Source: an uncultured Clostridia bacterium
Lineage (GTDB): Bacteria; Bacillota; Clostridia; JAAYHZ01
Length of the DNA stretch: 25,898 nt
Assembly: GCA_937894465.1 (NCBI GenBank)
Contig: CALCRE010000088.1
Coordinates: forward strand, 1 to 25,898
Direction: 5' to 3'
In this document: piece by piece, positions 1-7,916 of the stretch
How positions within the stretch are numbered: position 1 is the first letter of the stretch
How the letters are laid out: each line of letters starts with the position of its first letter
Position numbers and translations under genes: made by a program
The notes under the pieces: model-generated
Databases searched by the model: none
Seen by the model: only the letters and a program-made list of their open reading frames with translations
What the model was told of the DNA's origin: nothing

Positions 1-64
1 TAGCATACAGTCCTTGGAGAGGGACTATAAACACTACTACTTTATAATACGAGGATCAAAAAGA

Positions 65-661
65 ATGACTTTATTATGGTTATTATTCTATACATTTTTT
101 AAGATCGGATTATTCAGTTTCGGAGGCGGTTACGCCATGATTCCATTAATCGGGGAAGAAATCACCCGTCACGGATGGATTATGCAAGAGGAGTTTGCCA
201 ACATTGTTGCTGTGTCCCAAATGACACCGGGTCCTATTGCCGTCAATGCAGCCACCTATATCGGCTTTAAGGTTGCAGGTATTTGGGGATCAGCTTTTGC
301 AACCCTCGGCGTTTCTCTACCTTCTTTCATATTGGTTATTGTGGTAGCAAAGTTTTTTGAAAAATTGAGCAATAGTAAATATTTCGAAGGTGTCTTATCC
401 GGAATACGTCCGGCTACGATTGGGTTAATTGCTGCTGCAGTCTGGTTTTTTGCCGACATGTCCATCTTTGTGCTAAATGAAGCTTCTAAGTTGCCATTGT
501 GGTTGGAAAACAGCTCTGCCGGTTCCTTTTTTCAAACCATTAAAATTAACCCCGCTGCGCTGTTGATCTTTCTTGTCATATTGATCGGAACGAAAAAGTT
601 TAAATTGCATCCCATTGCTGCTGTAGCACTATCAGCATTATTGGGCTTGTTGATCCTATAA
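65..661 (+). CDS. Chromate transporter family protein (half-size, ChrA-like)
   Basis: Integral membrane protein of the CHR family, predicted to move chromate or a related anion across the cytoplasmic membrane; the real substrate of such proteins in anaerobes is mostly unproven. The N-terminus carries the family hallmark FSFGGGYAMIPL, followed by a SQMTPGPIAVNAATYIG stretch and several hydrophobic segments to the C-terminus. At 198 residues it is a single CHR domain, about half of full-length ChrA, so it should work with a second half-size protein, as known for the paired short CHR proteins of Bacillus. That partner would lie just left of the window; a reading frame entering from the left and closing with TAA at 45-47 could be its end, but it is too short to identify. 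I start at the ATG at 65 because a GAGG element lies about ten bases upstream and the protein then begins at the usual family position; the frame is open to a TTG at 14, which would add 17 poorly hydrophobic residues. Confidence 0.87.
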   Translation: MTLLWLLFYTFFKIGLFSFGGGYAMIPLIGEEITRHGWIMQEEFANIVAVSQMTPGPIAVNAATYIGFKVAGIWGSAFATLGVSLPSFILVIVVAKFFEKLSNSKYFEGVLSGIRPATIGLIAAAVWFFADMSIFVLNEASKLPLWLENSSAGSFFQTIKINPAALLIFLVILIGTKKFKLHPIAAVALSALLGLLIL

Positions 662-708
662 GAAAAATATAAATAGACTTTAATCTTTGTTATAGAAGGG
701 CAATAATT

Positions 709-737
709 TTGTTTTTAACAAGGTTTACCGGTATGAT
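709..737 (+). promoter_or_regulatory. Possible sigma-A promoter of the acyltransferase gene
   Basis: TTGTTT at 709-714 and TATGAT at 732-737 are separated by 17 bases. The -10 matches five of six consensus bases, while the -35 matches only the TTG. It lies in the 146-base gap between the transporter and the acyltransferase. I see no hairpin terminator for the transporter in this gap, so read-through is also possible. Confidence 0.33.
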
Positions 738-807
738 GTGTATAAAGAGATTGAAGTCTTAAGTCTTTTGTCGTTTTATATATAAGTTATTGTTTGAGGT
801 GTTAAGT

Positions 808-2034
808 ATGAACGAAATAACCAAAAAACCAAATCGACCCATTATTAAGTTTGTCAGACTATTTTTACCAAGGTTTATCGATACGAAAAATGAATTCATT
901 ACAAACGCAGAAATTATACATGACTTGGAACCTCCTTATTTGATTCTGGCCAATCATGTGAACAATTGGGATCCTATATATATCAGCCGATTTGTCAAGC
1001 ATCCCATCCAGTTTGTAACATCGGATAATTTTTTTCGTGCCAGATGGTTGCGTTATATATTGACCGATTGGGTGGGCGCTATTCCGAAAACAAAATCCAT
1101 GAGTGATTCCCAAGCAGTTAAAAACATTCTGCGCGTGAAAAAGTGGGACGGTGTCATCGGCATATTCCCGGAAGGAGCAAGAAGTTGGGATGGTGATTCC
1201 CTACCTTCCATTTATTCCACAGCAAAGCTTGTGAAGTTGTTGAAGATTCCTGTAGTGTTTGTCAACTTCAAAGGATGTCACTTAGCCGGTCCAAGATGGG
1301 CTGTGAAACAACGCAAAGGTAAAATATACATGGATTTCAACATCATACTCAGTGCTGAACAAATCAAGGGCATGGATGCAGATCAAATTCACCGGGTTAT
1401 AGAAGAAAGCTTACAATACAGTGAATATGCATGGCAAAGAGAAAATATGTTTGAATACAACGGAAAAAACTTAGCAGAACGGATCGAGCTGATGTTGTTC
1501 CTATGCCCTCATTGCAATAAGATCGAAACCCTCGTATCCAAAGGAAATGATTTTTATTGTACTGAATGTGGCTACAAAACCATCTATACTAAAACAGGCT
1601 TCTTCGAAACAGATTTTAAAAACTTGTATTTTGATAACCCCCTCGACTGGAATAAGTGGCAAATAAAACGTCTCCATGAGGATCTTGACAAAATCGATCA
1701 ACCGGATTCCGTTATCTTTGATGACGATGATGTGATTTTGTTTAAAGGAAAAAGAACCGGGATGCCTAAAAAAATAGCATTAGGCAGGATGGTTTTAAAG
1801 CAAGATAAAATGATTTTCACCAATGAGCGAAGACAGGTCACAGAGTTTTCTTTGAAGTTGATGCACGGGGTCAATATCCAATCGAACCGAATATTTGAAT
1901 TCTATATGGACGATGATTTGTATCGTTTTCGATTCAAAGACAATCAATTCTCGGTGTATAAATGGAGTTTGGCTGTTGAATACTTAAAAGAAAAAGAAGA
2001 AGTAGTAAAAAATGTGGAAAAGAATGACCGGTAA
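808..2034 (+). CDS. PlsC-type lysophospholipid acyltransferase with C-terminal zinc ribbon
   Basis: Predicted 1-acyl-glycerol-3-phosphate acyltransferase family member that would transfer an acyl chain to a lysophospholipid-like acceptor at the membrane. The catalytic block NHVNNWDP (H50 and D55 of the HX4D motif) and the glycerol-phosphate-binding motif FPEGARSWDG (about 120-129) are intact. After the roughly 200-residue acyltransferase domain come two cysteine pairs, CPHC at 233-236 and CTEC at 251-254, spaced like a zinc ribbon, then about 150 residues I do not recognise. At 408 residues it is far longer than plain PlsC (about 200-250), so the tail is an added domain. The ATG at 808 is chosen because GAGGTG at 796-801 sits six bases upstream; an in-frame TTG at 790 has no ribosome-binding site. 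It ends two bases from the recO stop on the other strand, leaving no room for a private terminator. The family is certain; the exact acceptor is not. Confidence 0.82.
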   Translation: MNEITKKPNRPIIKFVRLFLPRFIDTKNEFITNAEIIHDLEPPYLILANHVNNWDPIYISRFVKHPIQFVTSDNFFRARWLRYILTDWVGAIPKTKSMSDSQAVKNILRVKKWDGVIGIFPEGARSWDGDSLPSIYSTAKLVKLLKIPVVFVNFKGCHLAGPRWAVKQRKGKIYMDFNIILSAEQIKGMDADQIHRVIEESLQYSEYAWQRENMFEYNGKNLAERIELMLFLCPHCNKIETLVSKGNDFYCTECGYKTIYTKTGFFETDFKNLYFDNPLDWNKWQIKRLHEDLDKIDQPDSVIFDDDDVILFKGKRTGMPKKIALGRMVLKQDKMIFTNERRQVTEFSLKLMHGVNIQSNRIFEFYMDDDLYRFRFKDNQFSVYKWSLAVEYLKEKEEVVKNVEKNDR

Positions 2035-2036
2035 GA

Positions 2037-2801
2037 TCAATGAGGCAAATCCTTTTTCGGCCGCAAGGATAAGATCATATCCATTTTGGTATACTTTTTC
2101 TCTAGCTTGCTTTCCACATAAAGCTTGGATAAAGCCTCCAAGCTTTTTATGGTTTCCGGAGAGATTTGCATTCGATACAAATTTTTAGCCGAGGTCCTTG
2201 CAATGTAACGCAAAGCCTCAATTCCCTGTTTATGTATTTCCACCTTAACCCCTGAGGGTTTATGTTCACAGCAATACATCCCATCGTTGGAGATAGAGAA
2301 GTATGCTTCCTCATTAATTTCTTTGTCACACAAGATACATTGGTCTAATCTCGGCGTATAGCCCATGATAAAAACCGACCTTAATTCAAAAAATAACCGT
2401 ATGGTCTCGTATTGATTTGGGTTTGCCGAATTCATGTGAATAATGGCATATAGAAAATGATCGATGGCTTCAGGAAAGGATTGCCCTTCCTGAACGATAT
2501 CCATCATCATGTCTGCAAAGTGTGAACAATAGGTCAATTTTTCAATATCTAATTCAATATTGGGATAGGTGGTGATAAACTCTGCATCTTTTAACACAAA
2601 CATGTTTCTACCTTTAAATAAACAAAAAGACGAGCAACTTAAAAAACGAGTAACAATGCCTATATTCCCTTTCGAACGCAGTGCTCCCTTTGCCATCACT
2701 GTGATCCTTCCCAGATCCCTAGTTAGAACTGTAATGATCTTATCCTGCTCGGAATACTTGATGCTTTTTATGACTATTCCATTCGTGTTGACAATCTTCA
2801 C
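2037..2801 (-). CDS. recO: DNA repair protein RecO
   Basis: Recombination mediator that, with RecF and RecR, helps load RecA on SSB-coated single-stranded DNA and anneals complementary strands. The N-terminal OB-fold is recognisable from NGIVIKSIKYSEQDKII and LTRDLGRI, and the helical C-terminal part carries the zinc site: C155-x2-C158, then C177 and H180 in place of the second CxxC seen in many relatives. The length of 254 residues is normal. It starts with GTG 19 bases after the era stop; the upstream AGGTGA overlaps the start itself, so the ribosome-binding site is weak and translation probably depends on coupling to era. It is the last gene of the conserved block and ends two bases from the convergent acyltransferase gene. 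Confidence 0.95.
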   Translation of the reverse strand: MKIVNTNGIVIKSIKYSEQDKIITVLTRDLGRITVMAKGALRSKGNIGIVTRFLSCSSFCLFKGRNMFVLKDAEFITTYPNIELDIEKLTYCSHFADMMMDIVQEGQSFPEAIDHFLYAIIHMNSANPNQYETIRLFFELRSVFIMGYTPRLDQCILCDKEINEEAYFSISNDGMYCCEHKPSGVKVEIHKQGIEALRYIARTSAKNLYRMQISPETIKSLEALSKLYVESKLEKKYTKMDMILSLRPKKDLPH

Positions 2802-2820
2802 CTAACTACCATGCTTTCTA

Positions 2821-3714
2821 CTACTTCCTGTAACCTAGCGTATTCATAACCGATTGACTGTTACGCCAATTCTCCCGAACCTTCACAAACAGCTTTAGGT
2901 TCACCTTGCAACCTAACAAAAGCTCCAAATCCTCACGGGCTTTCGTACCGATCTGTTTGAGCATTGCACCACCCTTACCGATGATCATCCCCTTATGAGA
3001 GTCTCTCTCACAATAAATATCCGCTTGAATATCAATCATGTCCTGATCTTCCCGTTCTTCAAAAGACATAATCTCCACGCCCGTACCATGGGGAACCTCG
3101 TCTCGAGTTAATTGTAATATTTTTTCACGAATATATTCGGCTGCGATTTGCCTCTCCGGTTGATCGGTAACATAATCTTGGGGGAAATACATCGGGCCTT
3201 CCGGCATCATTTCTCGAAGGGTGGAAACCAATTGGGCAACACCATCTCCGGTCAAAGCCGAAATGGGAATAATGTCTTTGAAATTATAAGCTTTACCAAA
3301 TGCATCCATCACTTTTAATAGGTTCATTTTGGGTGTGGTATCGGTTTTATTTACAGCCAAAATGACAGGGGTTTTCACTTTCTCCAGCTGTTCAATGATG
3401 TGCTGGTCTCCAGGCCCCACCCTCCCGCTTAAGTCATCTGTAATCAATACCACTGCATCCACCCCGTCTAAGCTTTGATTGGCGATATCCACCATGTATT
3501 CACCTAACTTGGTGCGCGGCCTGTGCATCCCAGGTGTATCTAAAAATATTAATTGGCTGTTTTCTCCGGTTAGTATCACCCTGATCACATTCCTTGTGGT
3601 TTGAGGCTTGTCCGAAATGATCACAAGCTTTTCACCCATAATTTGATTGATTAATGTCGATTTTCCTGTATTCGGCCTTCCGATAATTGTAATAAATCCT
3701 GATTGAAAACTCAT
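2821..3714 (-). CDS. era: GTPase Era
   Basis: Essential GTPase that binds the 3' end of 16S rRNA and supports 30S subunit maturation. All G motifs are present: GRPNTGKS at 12-19 (P-loop), DTPG at 59-62, NKTD at 122-125 and SAL at 152-154. The C-terminal KH domain has its GxxG loop in IIGKGGAMLKQIG. The length of 297 residues is typical. It begins with ATG preceded by an AAAGGA-type site, 16 bases after the cdd stop, and sits between cdd and recO exactly as in the conserved Firmicutes cluster. Confidence 0.97.
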   Translation of the reverse strand: MSFQSGFITIIGRPNTGKSTLINQIMGEKLVIISDKPQTTRNVIRVILTGENSQLIFLDTPGMHRPRTKLGEYMVDIANQSLDGVDAVVLITDDLSGRVGPGDQHIIEQLEKVKTPVILAVNKTDTTPKMNLLKVMDAFGKAYNFKDIIPISALTGDGVAQLVSTLREMMPEGPMYFPQDYVTDQPERQIAAEYIREKILQLTRDEVPHGTGVEIMSFEEREDQDMIDIQADIYCERDSHKGMIIGKGGAMLKQIGTKAREDLELLLGCKVNLKLFVKVRENWRNSQSVMNTLGYRK

Positions 3715-3730
3715 CCTTTTTTCCTTTCCC

Positions 3731-4138
3731 TTAAAACTTCATAAATGCTTCCGGCAAAAGCTGTTCTAATGTGTATTCCTTATATAATCCGGACATGTCG
3801 GCACATAGAACGGGCAAATCCTTGCCTCCGAATTCTAATGCCACTTGGCGACAGATACCACAAGGCATGGTGTAATTTCTTGATAAAGGAGAGGCAACTG
3901 CAAGCTTGACGATTCTTTTATATCCGTCGGAAACAGCATTAAAAATAGCCGTGCGCTCTGCACAAACCGTTGCACCAAAAGATGCATTCTCTATATTGCA
4001 TCCTACATAGATGCCTCCGTCCTCCACCAAAACCGCTGCCCCCACCTTAAAATCCGAATAGGGTGCATAGGCGTTTTCCGCCGCCTGCATCGCCATTTCC
4101 ACCAATTCACTGTCACTGATCAAATGTTCCTCTTGCAT
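3731..4138 (-). CDS. cdd: Cytidine deaminase
   Basis: Cytoplasmic zinc enzyme that converts cytidine and deoxycytidine to uridine and deoxyuridine in pyrimidine salvage. The zinc and catalytic residues are visible: C59-A-E61 in TVCAERTAIF and C93-x2-C96 in MPCGICRQV; the N-terminal YAPYSDFKVGAAV and CNIENASFG are family signatures. At 135 residues it is a normal homotetrameric-type Cdd. I prefer the ATG at 4138 because AGGTGG lies seven to nine bases upstream; an in-frame TTG at 4144 would add two residues and overlaps that spacer. It follows ybeY by 17 bases; the diacylglycerol kinase gene often found between them is missing. Confidence 0.96.
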   Translation of the reverse strand: MQEEHLISDSELVEMAMQAAENAYAPYSDFKVGAAVLVEDGGIYVGCNIENASFGATVCAERTAIFNAVSDGYKRIVKLAVASPLSRNYTMPCGICRQVALEFGGKDLPVLCADMSGLYKEYTLEQLLPEAFMKF

Positions 4139-4155
4139 ATTCAACCCACCTTATT

Positions 4156-4641
4156 TTATCTTGTGATCTCCAAGGAAGATAACACATTCTCTTGTTTGCC
4201 GATCATTTGCTTTTCGCTTTCCTTGTCCATATGGTCATACCCTAAAAGATGAAACATACCGTGACTAAACAAAAAGCACAATTCCCTCAACTCGCTGTGG
4301 CCATATACCTCTGCCTGCTCTTTGACCACGTTCGGCGCAATGACAATGTCTCCTAAGTAGACCGTGTTTTTACCGTCCATAAAGTCCTCTTGCATTAAAT
4401 CCACCTTACCATTTTCAATGTCTAGCATAGGAAAAGATAGAACATCGGTTGTTTTATCCATACCCCTGGTTTCTTTGTTGATGCGTTTCATTTCTTCATT
4501 ATGCACAAAAAGTAATCCAATCATAACATGGTGATTGAAATTCTCCATGACGCAACACCTCTTGGCAATTTTGCCAAGCAACCTTTTTGTTTGATGAGTG
4601 AAGGTAAACTTTTTATGTTGATCATCGATGCCGACTTTTAC
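4156..4641 (-). CDS. ybeY: rRNA maturation endoribonuclease YbeY
   Basis: Zinc-dependent single-strand endoribonuclease needed for 16S rRNA 3' maturation and ribosome quality control. The metal site HGMFHLLGYDH (H127, H131, H137) and the upstream KETRGMDKTTDVLSFPM block are diagnostic. The first possible conventional start is a TTG at 4581, which would give only 141 residues and lose the first beta strand of the fold. The frame stays open upstream and reads VKVGIDDQHKKFTF, which matches the usual YbeY N-terminus (pattern xxIDxQ), giving 161 residues, the family's normal length. No ATG, GTG or TTG exists there: the homologous start falls on GTA at 4641-4639. That GTA overlaps the pgpH stop (GTAA) just where a GTGA overlap would be expected, with GGTGAT about eleven bases upstream. 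I therefore place the start at 4641, reading the codon as a non-standard start or an altered GTG. Confidence 0.9.
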   Translation of the reverse strand, partial: VKVGIDDQHKKFTFTHQTKRLLGKIAKRCCVMENFNHHVMIGLLFVHNEEMKRINKETRGMDKTTDVLSFPMLDIENGKVDLMQEDFMDGKNTVYLGDIVIAPNVVKEQAEVYGHSELRELCFLFSHGMFHLLGYDHMDKESEKQMIGKQENVLSSLEITR

Positions 4642-6920
4642 TTTGATGATTCATCACCGTCTTTTCCATTGTCTGCCCCGCTTTGATTGCTGCCTTTATC
4701 ATCATCGGGATAATAAACATTTCTTGAACTGTAATGACCTTTGTACACATACGCAAAAGCATCCTTGATTTTTGTCAAGTCGGCGAATGTCAAATCAACT
4801 TCATCGAGTTGACCGTCTTCATATTTAGGCATAATGATTTTATCAATAAACAACCCTAGCTTCTTTTTGTTCAAACCCTCTTCGGAAAAATCCAACGATT
4901 TTGAGGCAGCTTCCACCGAATCGGCCAACATAACGACTGCCGTTTCTTTTGAGTCGGGCTTTTTACCTTTATACCGATAATCCTCTTCACTTACAACACC
5001 GTTTTTATTATTCTCTTTAGCCTGATGATAAAAGTATGCAACTAACGTCGTTCCATGATGCTGTTCGATGAACTTTTCTAAAAATGAAGGCAGTTTGTAC
5101 TCCTTGGCCAATTCTTTGCCGTATTTTACATGATCCATAATCACATTCTTGCTTAAGTCCGGTTTCAACTTGTCATGAGGATTAAAACTCGGGGACTGAT
5201 TTTCTGAAAAAAATCCCACACGTTTTAATTTTCCAATGTCATGATAATATGCACCTACTCTAGCTAAAAGCGGATCGCCGCCAATCGCTTCCGTGGCATG
5301 CTCGGCCAAGTTGGCCACCATTAAGCTGTGGTGGTAAGTACCCGGTGCTTCTAACAAAAGTCTTTTCAAGAGGGGCTGGTTCGGATTGCTCAATTCCAAT
5401 AATTTAAATTGTGTAATCACATCAAAAACCGATTCAAAAATGGATAAAACACCTAATGTAATAATTCCGGAGGCAAATCCATTGAGAAAAACAAAAGCAG
5501 CATCCTTTCCAATGTCCATCCAAGACGCTCTATAATACATGCCAAATGCAACCACGACCAAAATGCTAATGGCTCCTACAATTATTCCGCTGACAGTGAT
5601 ACTGCTTCGACGTTTCTTAAAGATTTTAACGAAGTATATGGCAATGGACCCCACACATAGGCAGATCACCATGAAAACGATGTCCCAATTGGTCATAAAA
5701 GAGGCGCACAAAGATATCACCAAGTTACCCACAAAAGCCATGCGCTCATTTGTTAATATCGTTAAAAGCATAACTCCGATAAAGATGGGCGTTGCATAAA
5801 GATATGCCTTCGGCACAAACCTTGCAATTAATAATGTTAAAACAATAACCGTTCCGATTAACAAGAGGTTGTCCTTATCCGGTTTTTTATCTTTTAATAT
5901 GGAGAAATAAAAGGCAAACATCAAAACGAACAGGAGAACAGTGATCAAAAAGACTGAAATATAAAAGAGATAATTCGTCTTTCCGTCTTTTATCATGTTC
6001 AACTCTTCCAACATGATAAAAATATCATCTGTTACGACATCTCCGATGCTGAGAATTCGCTCATTGGCATTGATGACCACTTTGTTGTTTTGCATCACAT
6101 TGTTGTATGCTTCATCCTTTAAAAACTTTGTGTGTTCTTGATCTGTAAAACAGTTAGGTTTAATGGTCTGATCAAAAATCCTCAATCCCAATTCATCCAA
6201 ATGTCCTTTTGGATTGGCTGAGTTCAAACGACTATGAGCGATCTCTAAAAAGTTGCTCAGCCGGTCCTCAAATACATCGTTTTTCAGTACATATGTTACT
6301 ATATCTCGTATGGCTTTTTCAAGTTGATCTATATCCCTGTCCGATGCATATATGTATATGTCTTCAAGGGCGCGGAGAGGAACATCCACATTATATTTTA
6401 CCAATAGCTTGGTTCCGCTTGCTAAGGATTCATCTACAAAGCTTCTTTCTTTGGAAAAGATGGGAATGCCTACGGCAAAGTCACCTTTTGTGATGGCACC
6501 CTTTTGAAAACCTGTGATATCGTACTCATTAGTCGTTACGGAACTTGCCAGATTGTTTCTATGATTACGAATCTCGATAAATATCTCGGTAACAATATTC
6601 AATTTCTCCGGTGTAATATCAGTTCTGATAACAACCGGCTGGACTTGATCCCGCATTTGCTCTGCCCGTTTTTGGGTCAAAACCATATTGACAGCATTTC
6701 TAGGCGCGGTAATATCGTATGGACTTTTTTCACCCGGTAATACATCATACTTTTTCGGGATTACCGCTGAAATCATGATTACATAGCAAACCAAGATACA
6801 ACTGATACTGACAAAAATATCTTTGAATTTCTGCCCCTTCGTTGCTCGAACGAGCATTTTTCTCCTCTTCGCTTTATTCAATTTTCCGGTTGTCCTTTTT
6901 CTTGCTTTTCCTGATTTCAC
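4638..6920 (-). CDS. pgpH: Cyclic-di-AMP phosphodiesterase, 7TM-HD family (PgpH/YqfF)
   Basis: Membrane HD-domain phosphodiesterase of the 7TMR-HD family; PgpH proteins hydrolyse c-di-AMP to pApA and so influence potassium and osmotic balance, wall stress and growth. Order of parts: a basic N-terminus, one membrane segment (about 35-54), a large extracytoplasmic 7TMR-HDED domain (about 55-310), a run of hydrophobic helices (about 320-500), then the cytoplasmic HD domain with HHSLMVANLAEHA, YYHDIGK near residue 560 and EQHHGTT further on. The tail after about 735 is short, acidic and Ser/Gly-rich. The GTG start is supported by AAGGAG nine bases upstream. The stop overlaps the proposed ybeY start by four bases, so the two are probably translationally coupled. 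The length of 760 residues is usual for the family. Confidence 0.94.
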   Translation of the reverse strand: MKSGKARKRTTGKLNKAKRRKMLVRATKGQKFKDIFVSISCILVCYVIMISAVIPKKYDVLPGEKSPYDITAPRNAVNMVLTQKRAEQMRDQVQPVVIRTDITPEKLNIVTEIFIEIRNHRNNLASSVTTNEYDITGFQKGAITKGDFAVGIPIFSKERSFVDESLASGTKLLVKYNVDVPLRALEDIYIYASDRDIDQLEKAIRDIVTYVLKNDVFEDRLSNFLEIAHSRLNSANPKGHLDELGLRIFDQTIKPNCFTDQEHTKFLKDEAYNNVMQNNKVVINANERILSIGDVVTDDIFIMLEELNMIKDGKTNYLFYISVFLITVLLFVLMFAFYFSILKDKKPDKDNLLLIGTVIVLTLLIARFVPKAYLYATPIFIGVMLLTILTNERMAFVGNLVISLCASFMTNWDIVFMVICLCVGSIAIYFVKIFKKRRSSITVSGIIVGAISILVVVAFGMYYRASWMDIGKDAAFVFLNGFASGIITLGVLSIFESVFDVITQFKLLELSNPNQPLLKRLLLEAPGTYHHSLMVANLAEHATEAIGGDPLLARVGAYYHDIGKLKRVGFFSENQSPSFNPHDKLKPDLSKNVIMDHVKYGKELAKEYKLPSFLEKFIEQHHGTTLVAYFYHQAKENNKNGVVSEEDYRYKGKKPDSKETAVVMLADSVEAASKSLDFSEEGLNKKKLGLFIDKIIMPKYEDGQLDEVDLTFADLTKIKDAFAYVYKGHYSSRNVYYPDDDKGSNQSGADNGKDGDESSK

Positions 6921-6940
6921 CAGGTGTTACTCCTTTTTGA

Positions 6941-7900
6941 CTATCGATCTTCATATTTCTCATATGCCTTAATAATTTTTTGAATCAATTCATGGCGTAC
7001 AACATCTTTTTCTGTTAAATGGATAAACTCAATCCCTTCAATCCCTTTAAGAATATGCATGACTTCTTTTAAACCGGATTTTTTGCCGTCCAAATCGATT
7101 TGCGTGATGTCTCCGGTCACTACAGCCTTCGAACCAAACCCGATTCTAGTCAAAAACATCTTCATTTGCTGGGGGGTGGTGTTTTGAGCTTCATCCAAAA
7201 TAATAAAGGAAGTGTCTAATGTTCTACCTCTCATATAAGCTAACGGCGCAACTTCTATGGCACCGCTTTCTTGATGTCTGTTAAAAAGCTCCGGTCCTAA
7301 CATAAGATACAAAGCATCATATAACGGCCTTAAATAAGGATCCACCTTGTGTTGCAAATCTCCGGGCAAAAACCCAAGCTTTTCTCCCGCTTCTACTGCC
7401 GGACGGGTGAGAATGATTCTGTCCACTTCCTTGGCTCTAAAAGCATTCACGGCCATGGCAACCGCCAAAAATGTCTTCCCGGTTCCCGCCGGACCGATTC
7501 CAAATGTAATGGTGTTGTCCTTCATGGCTTTCACATACTTTTTTTGTCCGAATGTTTTGGATTTAATTTGTATTCCTTTGGCTGTAACGCATACACAATC
7601 AATGGGATAATTCAGCTTGTCCACATGCGTTCCGTCCTCGGCTAAGGACAGAAAGTATAAAATGTTTTGTTTTGTGATCACGTCACCGGATCTTGCGATG
7701 GGCATGACATTATCAATTACATTTAAAGCTTTATCCACACTTACCGGCGTACCTGCCACTTTTAAATCGTTATCACGAATGGTAAAGGTAACATCCAAAG
7801 CCTGTTCAATGGCTTTTAGATTTTCATCCCGGTTACCAAAGATATTCATCATCAAATCACTGTCTGTGAAATGTATACTTTTTTGAACAATATTACTCAC
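6941..7900 (-). CDS. phoH: PhoH family ATPase
   Basis: Cytoplasmic P-loop ATPase of the PhoH family; relatives bind RNA or act as helicase/nuclease partners, and the link to ybeY and era points to RNA or ribosome metabolism. The N-terminal part (about 1-110) is the KH-like PhoH-L region. The Walker A motif GPAGTGKT lies at about 136-143, and Walker B is in SFIILDEAQNTTPQQMKMFLTRIG, followed by the VTGDITQIDL block. The GTG at 7900 lies five bases after GGAGG; an alternative TTG one codon upstream would be only two bases from it. At 319 residues the length is standard. The stop lies about 20 bases before the pgpH start and the yqfD stop is 16 bases upstream, consistent with one transcript. Confidence 0.94.
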   Translation of the reverse strand: MSNIVQKSIHFTDSDLMMNIFGNRDENLKAIEQALDVTFTIRDNDLKVAGTPVSVDKALNVIDNVMPIARSGDVITKQNILYFLSLAEDGTHVDKLNYPIDCVCVTAKGIQIKSKTFGQKKYVKAMKDNTITFGIGPAGTGKTFLAVAMAVNAFRAKEVDRIILTRPAVEAGEKLGFLPGDLQHKVDPYLRPLYDALYLMLGPELFNRHQESGAIEVAPLAYMRGRTLDTSFIILDEAQNTTPQQMKMFLTRIGFGSKAVVTGDITQIDLDGKKSGLKEVMHILKGIEGIEFIHLTEKDVVRHELIQKIIKAYEKYEDR

Positions 7901-7916
7901 CAATTCCTCCGGTTGT

